Of a stretch of 64,000 nucleotides of DNA, positions 45,855 through 54,251 are shown piece after piece (within the stretch, counting starts at the first letter, position 1; each line of letters opens with the position of its first letter). A program made the position numbers and the translations under genes. Below the pieces are notes generated by a model. That model was not told the origin of the DNA and searched no databases. It saw nothing but the letters and a program-made list of their open reading frames with translations. Source of the DNA: an uncultured Lachnospiraceae bacterium (GTDB lineage Bacteria > Bacillota > Clostridia > Lachnospirales > Lachnospiraceae); contig URMK01000007.1 of the NCBI GenBank assembly GCA_900548905.1, positions 1-64,000 of the forward strand. Reading direction: 5' to 3'.

Positions 45855-47390
45855 ATGAACTATTTTATCGGTGTGGATTTGGGAACCAGCGCGGTTAAAA
45901 CGCTATTACTGGATGGGCAGGGACAAACGGTCCTGACAAAATCTTATGCCTATCCCATGTACCAGCCGCAGAACGGCTGGGCAGAGCAGAACCCGAAGGA
46001 TTGGGCGGAAGCGGCGCTGATAACCATAAGGGATGTTGTTAAGGATGCAGGAGTACCCAGGGAGGCAGTAAAGGGTATTGGTCTGTCCGGACAGATGCAT
46101 GGGTTGGTGATGCTGGATGAGGAGGATCAGCCGGTGGGAAATTCCATTATCTGGTGTGATCAGCGGGCAGGGAAGCAGGAACAGGAAATGCGGGAAAAGC
46201 TGCCGGTAAAAACATGGATGGACATTACGGGCAACCCGCCCCTGGCCGGATGGACAGCAGCCAAAATCCTTTGGATCAGGGAAAATCGGCCGCAGGAGTA
46301 CGCAAGATGCAGACATATTCTCCTCCCCAAAGATTATGTGCGGTTTATTCTTACCGGAAAATATGCAACGGATGTCTCAGACGCTTCCGGCATGCAGCTT
46401 CTGGACAGTAAGAACCGAAGGTGGTCGGAAGAAATACTGCAGGCGCTGGATATTCCGGAACAACTGCTGGGCAGGGTGTATGAATCACAGGAAGTGACCG
46501 GCACATTGCTGCCGGATATTGCACAAGCCTGCGGCCTTACGGAAGATACGGCGGTGGTGGCGGGCGGCAGTGATAATGCCTGTGCTGCGGTGGGAACCGG
46601 GATTGTAAAGGAAGGGCAGGCTTTTACCTCCATAGGGACATCCGCTATTGTGTATACCCATCTGGATACCTTCCGGCAGATCCCGGATGGAGGCCTGCAC
46701 CTTTGCTGCTGTGCCGTCCCCGGCTGCTGGCATACGATGGGAGGCCCCCAATCCGCCGGTCTGTCCATAGAATGGTTTAAGGAAAAATTCTGTCAGAACT
46801 TGATACAGCAGGCAAAGCAGGAGGGGATAAGCTTTTATGAGCTGCTTACCCAAATAACCTCCTCCATAGCGCCCGGCAGCGACAGGCTGCTGTATCTTCC
46901 CTTTCTGATGGGAGAACGGACTCCCCATATGCATTCCTGGTACCGGGGCGGTTTTATCGGGCTGAATGTGGTCCATACCCAAGCCCATATGCTGCGGGCT
47001 ATTATGGAAGGGGTAGCTTACTGTCTGGCTGACTGCAATGATATCCTGAAGAATCTGGGGGTAGAGGTAGTGTCCATGAGAGCCTGCGGCGGGGGCAGTA
47101 AAAGCCCTGTCTGGAGAGAGATTATGGCAGCCCTGTTTCAATGTGATATCCATACCCTGAAACAGGAGGAAGGCCCTGCCCTGGGGGCGGCAATCCTCGC
47201 CGGTGTGGGAACCGGTGTTTTTCCGTCGGTACAGGAGGCCTGCAGCCGGTTTATCCGGGAAGATGAAATGACTGCCTGCGATCCCGGTAAGGCTGAGACA
47301 TATGCCTTCTATCACCGGATTTACATAAAAATCTATGAAAGCCTGCTGGACGGCTTCCGCCTGCTGTATGAAAACAGCGGGGAATCCTGA
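45855..47390 (+). CDS. xylB: Xylulokinase-type FGGY sugar kinase
   Basis: 511 residues from the ATG at 45855 (AGGAGGG site). FGGY-family kinase with the N-terminal phosphate loop GVDLGTSAVKTLLLD, the XylB-like GLSGQMHGLVMLDE and IIWCDQRA, ATDVSDASGMQLLD, the ATPase block VVAGGSDNACAAVGTG and the late ACGGGSKSPVWREIMA. The Gln-Met-His and Trp-Cys-Asp-Gln-Arg blocks are typical of xylulokinases. D-xylulose is the probable substrate, though ketohexoses remain possible in this operon. Confidence 0.87.
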   Translation: MNYFIGVDLGTSAVKTLLLDGQGQTVLTKSYAYPMYQPQNGWAEQNPKDWAEAALITIRDVVKDAGVPREAVKGIGLSGQMHGLVMLDEEDQPVGNSIIWCDQRAGKQEQEMREKLPVKTWMDITGNPPLAGWTAAKILWIRENRPQEYARCRHILLPKDYVRFILTGKYATDVSDASGMQLLDSKNRRWSEEILQALDIPEQLLGRVYESQEVTGTLLPDIAQACGLTEDTAVVAGGSDNACAAVGTGIVKEGQAFTSIGTSAIVYTHLDTFRQIPDGGLHLCCCAVPGCWHTMGGPQSAGLSIEWFKEKFCQNLIQQAKQEGISFYELLTQITSSIAPGSDRLLYLPFLMGERTPHMHSWYRGGFIGLNVVHTQAHMLRAIMEGVAYCLADCNDILKNLGVEVVSMRACGGGSKSPVWREIMAALFQCDIHTLKQEEGPALGAAILAGVGTGVFPSVQEACSRFIREDEMTACDPGKAETYAFYHRIYIKIYESLLDGFRLLYENSGES

Positions 47391-47407
47391 GAAAGAGAGG
47401 CGGTGCT

Positions 47408-47959
47408 ATGAACTTCCGGGAATACGGAAAACGTATTATAAAAGAAATAGAAGACAGCATGCTCTCTGTGGACGACGGGCAGATTGAGGCGTTTGTGGAA
47501 CTTATCATTCGTTCTCCCAGAGTGTTCTGTGACGGAAAAGGGAGGAGCGGACTTCAGGTAAAGGCATTTGCCATGCGTCTGGCACAGATGGGGATTCTTG
47601 CCTATGACACCGATGGAGTGACTACCCCTGCTATTGATAAACAGGATCTTCTGATAATAGCCAGCGGTTCCGGGAAAACGCCTGGGCTTGTGGAGCATGC
47701 GGCCAAAGCGGAAGCGGCCGGTGCCACAATCGCACTGATTACGGCAAAAGAAGAATCCCCCATCGGAGAAAAAAGTAATGTCTGCTTCCGCTTTCAGGCG
47801 GCGAGCAAAGAAGAACCGGAGAAAATCTCCATTCAGCCCATGGGGACATTGTTTGAACAGAGCCTGGAATTATTTTTTGATACCCTTGTGCTGATTCTGA
47901 TGGATAAACTGCCGGTTAAAAGCAGTGAGATGTACCGGCTTCACAAAAATCTGGAATAG
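47408..47959 (+). CDS. hxlB: 6-phospho-3-hexuloisomerase-like SIS protein
   Basis: 183 residues forming a single SIS domain. RVFCDGKGRSGLQVKAFAMRLAQMG and LLIIASGSGKTPGLVEHAAKAEAAGA match HxlB/PHI proteins. FEQSLELFFDTLVLILM is the typical last helix. HxlB isomerises D-arabino-3-hexulose 6-phosphate to fructose 6-phosphate. No hexulose-6-phosphate synthase gene is next to it, so it may instead act on another ketose phosphate made by the operon's kinase and epimerase. It lies 17 bases after xylB. Confidence 0.82.
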   Translation: MNFREYGKRIIKEIEDSMLSVDDGQIEAFVELIIRSPRVFCDGKGRSGLQVKAFAMRLAQMGILAYDTDGVTTPAIDKQDLLIIASGSGKTPGLVEHAAKAEAAGATIALITAKEESPIGEKSNVCFRFQAASKEEPEKISIQPMGTLFEQSLELFFDTLVLILMDKLPVKSSEMYRLHKNLE

Positions 47960-48002
47960 ATTCCGACCATTTAATATGAAAAACAAAAAGGAGAAAAATA
48001 GT

Positions 48003-49046
48003 ATGGAAAACCTTGGAGCGTTTATGGATAAGCTGGATCATATGTATGTAAAGGACATACCGGTACCCGATATTAAACCGGATCAGGTATTGATTCAGGT
48101 GGAATATGTGGGGATCTGCGGTTCGGATGTCCACTATTTCCATGATGGAAGATGCGGCACCTTTGTGCTGGGGGAAGGAGAATTTATGCTGGGCCACGAA
48201 TGTGCGGGCACTGTGGTAAAGGCCGGGGAACAGGTGAAAACGCTTGTGGCCGGAGACCGGGTATGCGTGGAACCCGGCATCACCTGCGGAAAGTGTGAAT
48301 TCTGTAAATCCGGACATTATAATCTGTGCCCGGATGTGGAGTTTCTGGCAACACCGCCGGTACAGGGCTGCTATGAGCGCTATCTCGCGTTTCCGGCGGA
48401 TCTGTGCTTTAAACTGCCGGATAATGTGAGTTCCCGGGCCGGCTGTCTCATCGAGCCTCTGGCGACAGGAATGTATGCCGCAGAATTAGGGGCGATAACC
48501 GTGGGTGACAGCGTGGTCATTCTGGGCTGCGGATGCATCGGGCTTATGACGCTGATGTCGGCCAAAGCGCGCGGAGCCAGTCAAATCATTGCCTGCGATT
48601 TGGAAAACATCCGTCTGGAGAAGGCGAAGGAGCTTGGTGCAGACCATGTCATTAACAGTAAGGAAACGGATATTCTTGCTGAAATTGCCCGGCTGACAGA
48701 CGGAAGAGGGCCGGATGTGGTATTTGAGACCGCGGGAAGCAAGGTGACAATAGCACAGACTGCTTATATTGTAAGACGCGGAGGACTGATTGTCCTGGTA
48801 GGCATGTCTGCGGAGGAAGAAATCACATATAATTTTGGTCAGATTATGGCGAAGGAGGTAAGAATCAAGTCCTTGTTCCGCTATGTCAATATGTTTCCCA
48901 AAACCATAGCAGCGGTGGCAGGCGGACTGATTCCGGTGGAAAAGGTGGCGACCCATGAGTTTACACTGGATGAAATACAGAAGGCCTTCGATTCTTCGAT
49001 TTTTGATAAATCGAATGTGGTTAAAGCGGTTATTAAGATTAATTGA
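48003..49046 (+). CDS. Zinc-dependent polyol (xylitol/sorbitol-type) dehydrogenase
   Basis: 347 residues from the ATG at 48003 (AAGGAG site). Medium-chain dehydrogenase: catalytic zinc ligands in GICGSDVHYF and GHECAGTV, the structural-zinc cysteines in CGKCEFCKSGHYNLC, the Rossmann GCGCIGLM, and C-terminal DEIQKAFD. The HYFHDGRCG loop is typical of sorbitol/xylitol dehydrogenases. It would oxidise a polyol to the ketose that the upstream kinase phosphorylates. No polyol transporter is in the operon. Confidence 0.87.
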   Translation: MENLGAFMDKLDHMYVKDIPVPDIKPDQVLIQVEYVGICGSDVHYFHDGRCGTFVLGEGEFMLGHECAGTVVKAGEQVKTLVAGDRVCVEPGITCGKCEFCKSGHYNLCPDVEFLATPPVQGCYERYLAFPADLCFKLPDNVSSRAGCLIEPLATGMYAAELGAITVGDSVVILGCGCIGLMTLMSAKARGASQIIACDLENIRLEKAKELGADHVINSKETDILAEIARLTDGRGPDVVFETAGSKVTIAQTAYIVRRGGLIVLVGMSAEEEITYNFGQIMAKEVRIKSLFRYVNMFPKTIAAVAGGLIPVEKVATHEFTLDEIQKAFDSSIFDKSNVVKAVIKIN

Positions 49047-49115
49047 GGATGGTGATGCCGCATGCTGCTGTTTCCGGGTGTCTGGCGGAAGAAAGTCATA
49101 ATCAAATAACGAAAG

Positions 49116-49150
49116 TCTGCATCATATATTCAGAGAATATATGATGCAGA
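49116..49150. repeat. 16-bp perfect palindrome between convergent genes
   Basis: TCTGCATCATATATTC pairs perfectly with its complement around the loop AGA. It lies between the dehydrogenase stop and the minus-strand lipoprotein stop. There is no T run on the plus strand and only a short broken one on the minus strand, so it is either a weak two-way terminator or an mRNA 3'-protecting hairpin. Confidence 0.6.
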
Positions 49151-49229
49151 ACAATCATGAACTGTTTACAGATGTAAATCCGAACGGAAGGATCCGGAGG
49201 AGAAGGAGGGGGTCGGTTTATCCCGTTTA

Positions 49230-50501
49230 TTACTTGATCGCCGCTGCTGCCGCCGCCATAGCCGTTCTGCTTGTTCCAATCACTGTGGTATAGCTTCCAT
49301 ATCCCATGGGAAGCAAATATGCTTCAATCGTACTGTCTGCATATACGTTATCACAGCTTCCGATATAATAAATCCAATAGAGATTGGAAGAGTCACTTGC
49401 AATTATTGTAGTAACAACCGGCAGATATTCACCAAAATCACTTTCAAAAATCTGTGTTACATTCAGTCTTTTTAACGGAATAATTTTATCTCCGAATTTA
49501 CCGGGATTTTTTTCGAATTTTTTATAGCTGAATTCTTCATCAAGGAAGGAACTATAATCATCTATATTATGTTCGAAAAAAAGCGAATCATTTTGAGACA
49601 GAAAATTTTCTGCTAACTCTGTGACAGTATAGGGGAATGCACCTAATGTTCCTAATGAGGTAAAAAACTCCTGTGCATTTGGATCATAGGCACCTTCTGT
49701 ATAATTTCCGTTTGATTCCATGATGCTTTCATCTTCGAATGTCCTGGATCCATAACCATGAAAGAGTCCCTGTTTCCAGCCCCCCTGATATGTATACTGC
49801 AGATTTTCACTGCTGATGGCAGTAAAGGCCCCCTGCCCCTCTGCCAGTCCGTCTATCGTGTCCCCCTCATATGTTCCTACTCTGTCTAAATCGGTAAAGG
49901 AAACCAGATAGGCGTTATCCTTTAATTTACCGGCTCCTTTCAGCATACCATCCTCGAAACCGCCTTCATATATAAAACCACCGTCATTTGATGTGAATTG
50001 ACCGCTGCCTGTTATTGCAGAATTATTTAGTTCGCCGGAATAAATACCTTCTATCTGCCGGTCTCTCTCCTGTAAGGTATAGGCAAGTCCCTCTACTTTT
50101 CCTTTTCCGGATGCACAATTGTCGGAAATATCACCGTGATACATAAAGCCGTCCGTACCGGTAAAGGTTCCGGAGAAATTATTACCGTTAACTTCACCCT
50201 CAAAGGTTCCCGTATATTTTTGCCCTGCTGCCTGCAATTCCATGGGAAAAGATACCACTCTGGCATCTGTTACCTTTCCGGATGAAAAAGTTCCCTCGGC
50301 GCTCCATTGGGAACCGTCAGGAGCTTCTCCTGTAATAGCGGCAGCTCCTGACGGAACACCGTCTTCCAGGGTGCCCGTATATTCCACTGCATATTTTCCA
50401 TATGCCAGAGTTATTTCCAAAGGTTCGTTTTCCACTTCCTTTGAACAGCCGCTGAGTAACAGAGCGCCGCATACTGCCGCAAAAATAAATCTTTTTTTCA
50501 T
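49230..50501 (-). CDS. Lipoprotein with MORN-like repeats
   Basis: 423 residues. The signal peptide ends in the lipobox LLSGCS. Residues about 30-270 contain at least six MORN-like units (for example YEGGFEDGMLKGAGKL, YQGGWKQGLFHGYGS, YTGTLEDGVPSGAAAI). A C-terminal domain of about 150 residues, without repeats, ends in Ala-rich AMAAAAAAIK. MORN repeats often mediate protein or membrane contact. The start has a GGGGGAG site. Upstream is a 350-base gap shared with the acetyltransferase. Function unknown. Confidence 0.75.
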   Translation of the reverse strand: MKKRFIFAAVCGALLLSGCSKEVENEPLEITLAYGKYAVEYTGTLEDGVPSGAAAITGEAPDGSQWSAEGTFSSGKVTDARVVSFPMELQAAGQKYTGTFEGEVNGNNFSGTFTGTDGFMYHGDISDNCASGKGKVEGLAYTLQERDRQIEGIYSGELNNSAITGSGQFTSNDGGFIYEGGFEDGMLKGAGKLKDNAYLVSFTDLDRVGTYEGDTIDGLAEGQGAFTAISSENLQYTYQGGWKQGLFHGYGSRTFEDESIMESNGNYTEGAYDPNAQEFFTSLGTLGAFPYTVTELAENFLSQNDSLFFEHNIDDYSSFLDEEFSYKKFEKNPGKFGDKIIPLKRLNVTQIFESDFGEYLPVVTTIIASDSSNLYWIYYIGSCDNVYADSTIEAYLLPMGYGSYTTVIGTSRTAMAAAAAAIK

Positions 50502-50851
50502 ATTCTCCCCCTTTGTAAAAAATAAATAGATGTGTTGTAATCAACAATCTATTATATCATAAAAAAGAATAGTTGTGTTACAGTTCGGACAGGTTTGAAT
50601 GGCTGTTATTTTTCGCCATATTTTTGTATTTGTACGGTCTGCGCAGATAGAGATTGCCCTTGTGAGGATTCCAATGTATAATTGTTTTCATAAGAATAGA
50701 AAGCATAACCGGATAACTATGGTAATGTGTGAAAAAGAGGGCTAAAATATCACGCGGACATTACAATATACGCGGACATGGTTTCGGTGGGAAGGAAAGC
50801 GAAAAGGCCTGAATGCGGAAACTGCTTTTTCAGGTAGCGGAGGAAGAACGG
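50502..50851. other. Divergent intergenic region with direct repeat
   Basis: The 350 bases between the lipoprotein and acetyltransferase starts are AT-rich on the left. ACGCGGACAT occurs twice, at 50753-50762 and 50771-50780, 18 bases apart on one strand, close before the acetyltransferase. This may be a regulator site. I see no ORF of substance and no RNA gene. Confidence 0.45.
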
Positions 50852-51460
50852 ATGAAGAAGGATATTATTACCTTATCAATGGCCGAACGAAGGGCAGAAG
50901 GCTTATTATGGGTTGATACCGGCGAAAATATGAATCAGCAAATATATGCCAGAGGGCTTTGTCAGGATTTTAATCAAACGAGAGCGGCCGAAACAGAAAA
51001 AAGAAAGGAAATTTTAAAGAAACTGTTTGCTTTTTGCGGAGACAGTGTATGGATCGAACCGCCGCTTACACTCGCAATGGGAAAAACGGTTTCAATCGGG
51101 AGCGGCACTTATATTAATTCCAACCTTACATTGGTTGATGATTACGAAATCATCATAGGGGAAAACGTTCTGATTGCGCCGAATGTTACAATGAGCACCA
51201 CCAATCATCCCATGCACTATATGGCGCGCAGCCGTGGAGAAATGTACTGTAAAAAAGTAGTAATTGAAGATAACGTCTGGATTGGAAGCAACGTCGTTAT
51301 CTGCGCCGGTGTGACTGTCGGTAAGGGTTCGGTAATCGGGGCCGGAAGCGTTGTTACAAGAGACGTTCCTCCCATGTGCTTTGCCGCAGGCAGCCCTTGT
51401 AAGGTGATACGAAACATTACGGATGATGACTTGAAAGAGTTTGAACCGATTCCTGAATAA
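50852..51460 (+). CDS. Sugar O-acetyltransferase (LacA/Maa family)
   Basis: 202 residues from the ATG at 50852 (GGAGGAAG site; a start 13 codons earlier is possible). N-terminal MAc domain (AEGLLWVDTGENMNQQIYARGLCQDFN), then hexapeptide-repeat left-handed helix (SIGSGTYINSNLTLVDDYEIIIGENVLIAPNVTM). The catalytic His is in STTNHPMHY and the C-terminal GAGSVVTRDVPPMCFAAGSP is typical. It transfers acetyl from acetyl-CoA to a sugar hydroxyl (maltose, galactosides or similar). It is not evidently linked to the ABC-F gene except by direction. Confidence 0.88.
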   Translation: MKKDIITLSMAERRAEGLLWVDTGENMNQQIYARGLCQDFNQTRAAETEKRKEILKKLFAFCGDSVWIEPPLTLAMGKTVSIGSGTYINSNLTLVDDYEIIIGENVLIAPNVTMSTTNHPMHYMARSRGEMYCKKVVIEDNVWIGSNVVICAGVTVGKGSVIGAGSVVTRDVPPMCFAAGSPCKVIRNITDDDLKEFEPIPE

Positions 51461-51617
51461 GAAGCAGAAAAAGCGGAAGGGTTGGTATATGTTGTATTCG
51501 GAGTAATGCAAGATATAGAAGAAAGCATTGACGCTGCCCGCCGCACCTGCTATAGTAAAAACAAATACGGCGGGAAGTATACCGCTGGTAAAAAAGATGA
51601 TTGTCCGGAGGAGACCC

Positions 51618-51635
51618 ATGAAGCGCTGCTGGTAG
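51618..51635 (+). CDS. Five-residue leader peptide upstream of ABC-F gene
   Basis: ATG AAG CGC TGC TGG TAG encodes MKRCW and has a near-perfect GGAGGAG site six bases upstream. It sits about 260 bases before the ABC-F start and about 195 bases before a terminator. Very short ORFs with strong ribosome sites are typical of attenuators that sense ribosome-targeting drugs. The frame 51482-51895 is also open in phase with the ABC-F gene but has no good start. Confidence 0.6.
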   Translation: MKRCW

Positions 51636-51862
51636 TAGACTACAACTTAAAAAATGACAGGAATTCGTCCGGTGCGGAAGAAAATGCCGCATTGCAGAAC
51701 GGATTTATTTTTGTTGTATTTACAAACAGGCAGCAGGACAGAATATGGATGGAAGCGGCAGGCGGAGGAAGCTATAGGTTTCTGAAGCGGAATAGGAGCC
51801 GCATTTTATTGTTTTTTTGTTTGGGCACTGGCACTGTTTGGAAGCAGACAGTGTCTTTTTTT
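51626..51862 (+). promoter_or_regulatory. Candidate transcription attenuator of the ABC-F gene
   Basis: A strong terminator lies at 51830-51862: GGCACTGTTTG pairs with CAGACAGTGTC around GAAG, then seven T residues. CAAACAG (51723-51729) is complementary to CTGTTTG (51834-51840), the terminator's left arm, so it can act as anti-terminator. CAGCAG (51731-51736), adjoining that anti-terminator, is complementary to CTGCTG (51626-51631) inside the leader ORF. A ribosome paused on the leader would block the first pairing and favour read-through. Pairings are read from sequence; the mechanism is inferred. Confidence 0.6.
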
Positions 51863-51895
51863 GTTTTATTATTAGAAAAAGAGAGGATAACCATC

Positions 51896-53872
51896 ATGTT
51901 ATATCAGATTTGCAACGGAGCGGTGAGATTTGCAGCGGAAACGGTGCTTGAGAATATTAATTTTGAAATACGCAGTAAGGAAAAGATTGCGGTAGTAGGG
52001 CGTAACGGGTGCGGAAAGACCACCTTATTAAAGCTTATTGCAGGAGAAGTGGAGCTGTCCAAAAGGGACAGTGATGAGGATATCTATATCGCAAGGGCGG
52101 GGAAGCCGGTGATTGGGTATTTAAAGCAGAATGCATTTGAGGACGACAGCCTGACGATGGAGCAGGAGGTGCGTAAGGCTTTTTCCGACCTGCTTCAGAT
52201 GAAGGCAGAGATGGAACGTCTTGTGGAGATCATGGGAAAGGAGAATGAGGAAACTGCTGTTTCCCGTTACGTCAGACTGGAAGAGCGGTTTGCTTACCTG
52301 GGCGGCTATAGTTTTGAAAAGGAATATGAAATAGTAATAAAGAAGCTGGGATTTTTACCGGAGGATAAGCAGAAGAAGCTGTCCGAATTTTCAGGCGGCC
52401 AGCAGACGAAAATCGCTTTTGCCAGGATGTTGTTAAGCAAGCCGGATATCCTGCTTCTGGATGAGCCGACCAACCATCTGGATATGGCCACTATCAGCTG
52501 GCTGGAAGGATATCTGAAAGATTATGACAGGGCGGTGGTCATTGTGTCCCATGACAGGATGTTCCTTGACCGGGTGGTGGATGTAGTCTATGAAATTGAA
52601 TATAAGACGGCAGTGAGATATCCCGGCAATTACTCCGCATTTGTAGAACGCAAACGGCTGAACTGGGAAAAGCAGAAGAAGGATTACGAGCTGCAGCAAA
52701 AGGAGATAGAACGGCTGCAGACGTTGGTGGACAGATTTAAAAATAAGCCCACCAAGGTGGCGATGACCCGTTCCAAGCTCAAGCAGATTGAACATATGGT
52801 AAAAATCGATGCGCCTGACAGATATGATTTGAAAAGCTTTCATGCGGATTTTCAGCCGGCAAGGGAAAGCGTTACGGACGTACTGAGGACGGAACGGCTG
52901 CGGATTGGCTATGACAGGCCTTTGGCGGAAGTGAGCTTTGAACAGAAAAAAGGACAGAAAATAGGAATTATAGGGGATAACGGCAGCGGAAAATCCACGT
53001 TGCTGCGTACGCTTACAGGACAGATGGAACCGCTTGGCGGCAGCTTCACCTTCGGTGATCGTACGGATATCGGGTATTTTGAGCAGCAGATGGCACAGTA
53101 TACCAGTGATAACACGGTTCTGGATGATTTCTGGGAGAAGTTCCCGGATCGGAAGAGGCTGGAGATCCGTTCCTGGCTGGGAGCATTCCTTTTCGGACAG
53201 GAGGAAGTGTTTAAGAAGATAAATATGCTATCCGGCGGGGAGAAGGTAAGGCTTGCCCTGGCAAAAATCTTCAAGCGGCTTCCGAATTATTTAATACTCG
53301 ACGAACCCACCAACCATATGGATATCGTGGGAAAGGAGTCACTGGAGGCCATGTTGAAGGCGTATCCCGGCAGCGTGCTCTTTGTTTCCCACGACAGATA
53401 TTTTGTGAAGGAAATTGCGGATTCCCTGCTGGTATTTGAGGACGGAACCGTTAATTATTATCCTTACGGCTATGAGCAGTATTGGGAAAAATTGCAGGCG
53501 GACGAAAAAGAGCGGCAGGGGCAGCAGGCGGAGGGGAAAATACAGTCCGTTGGTAAAAATGCAGACATACCGGCAAAGGGCAGATGCCCGGAGACGGATG
53601 CAGTGGACGGCGAGTCTTCGCTCAAAAAGGAAAACAGCCGGAAGGGTTATAATCCGGGGAAAGAAGAAGCGAAGAGAAAACGCCGCCTGGAGCGGTTGGA
53701 AATGCTCATTGCACAGAAGGAAGAAGAGCTTGCGTCATATCAGGCACAGTGTAAGGAGCCTTCGATTCAGTCGGATTATGAGAAGCTGATGGAGCTGGAG
53801 GAACTATGTGCAGCGGCGGATGAACAGTTGGAAGCGCTGATGGTAGAGTGGGAAGAGAGCGGTAGATGCTGA
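51896..53872 (+). CDS. ABC-F ATPase, ribosome-protection/translation-factor type
   Basis: 658 residues from the ATG at 51896 (AGAGGA site). Two fused ATPase domains with no membrane part: Walker A GRNGCGKTT and GDNGSGKST, signatures FSGGQQTK and LSGGEKVR, Walker B LLLDEPTNHLD and LILDEPTNHMD. The inter-domain arm is basic and helical (KNKPTKVAMTRSKLKQIEHM), as in YdiF-like proteins. A C-terminal coiled coil occupies about 590-655. ABC-F proteins act on the ribosomal E/P sites, and some confer resistance to lincosamides, pleuromutilins or streptogramins. The attenuator-like leader favours a drug-inducible role. Subfamily needs a tree. Confidence 0.88.
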   Translation: MLYQICNGAVRFAAETVLENINFEIRSKEKIAVVGRNGCGKTTLLKLIAGEVELSKRDSDEDIYIARAGKPVIGYLKQNAFEDDSLTMEQEVRKAFSDLLQMKAEMERLVEIMGKENEETAVSRYVRLEERFAYLGGYSFEKEYEIVIKKLGFLPEDKQKKLSEFSGGQQTKIAFARMLLSKPDILLLDEPTNHLDMATISWLEGYLKDYDRAVVIVSHDRMFLDRVVDVVYEIEYKTAVRYPGNYSAFVERKRLNWEKQKKDYELQQKEIERLQTLVDRFKNKPTKVAMTRSKLKQIEHMVKIDAPDRYDLKSFHADFQPARESVTDVLRTERLRIGYDRPLAEVSFEQKKGQKIGIIGDNGSGKSTLLRTLTGQMEPLGGSFTFGDRTDIGYFEQQMAQYTSDNTVLDDFWEKFPDRKRLEIRSWLGAFLFGQEEVFKKINMLSGGEKVRLALAKIFKRLPNYLILDEPTNHMDIVGKESLEAMLKAYPGSVLFVSHDRYFVKEIADSLLVFEDGTVNYYPYGYEQYWEKLQADEKERQGQQAEGKIQSVGKNADIPAKGRCPETDAVDGESSLKKENSRKGYNPGKEEAKRKRRLERLEMLIAQKEEELASYQAQCKEPSIQSDYEKLMELEELCAAADEQLEALMVEWEESGRC

Positions 53873-53961
53873 AAAAATCCGGTTATACTTACATTAAGAA
53901 AAAAATTCTCCCCCTGACAGATAAATCTGTTTATGATCCCTCCTTATACAGTCAGAGACTA

Positions 53962-54004
53962 AAAAACGTTGCGAACGTCCTGTTAACAGGGCGGCAACGT
54001 TTTT
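53962..54004 (+). terminator. Rho-independent terminator after ABC-F
   Basis: AAAAACGTTGC pairs with GCAACGTTTTT, enclosing an inner CGTCCTG/CAGGGCG stem with loop TTAA, 90 bases after the stop. Confidence 0.9.
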
Positions 54005-54251
54005 CCTCTTCAGTGCGCCTGGCGGCGCTTGTTTCTTAAAAGTGCAAGTCCTGTTTTTTGCGGTGTTGCAGGGAGTTTACAATAGCATATCCAACCTGCA
54101 TGGTAATACACTTTAGGATAAGTCCACTTTATACAGCCTGCGCATTCTTTTTCTTTGGTAACACAGCAGAACTTCAAGGCAAGAGAAAAAGCATATAGGC
54201 AAGTTGGATAGCCGTATGTATGGGTACATACTTTCTTTCGATATGTTTTTA
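54005..54251. other. Intergenic stretch, Cys-rich open frame without start
   Basis: Between the ABC-F terminator and the exporter stop the minus strand is open from 54251 to 54014 with a Cys/Tyr/Trp-rich reading (for example KFCCVTKEKECAGC and YYHAGWICYCKL). It has no ATG, GTG or TTG with a ribosome site, so I do not call a gene. It may be a decayed small-peptide gene downstream of the exporter, or chance. Confidence 0.3.
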
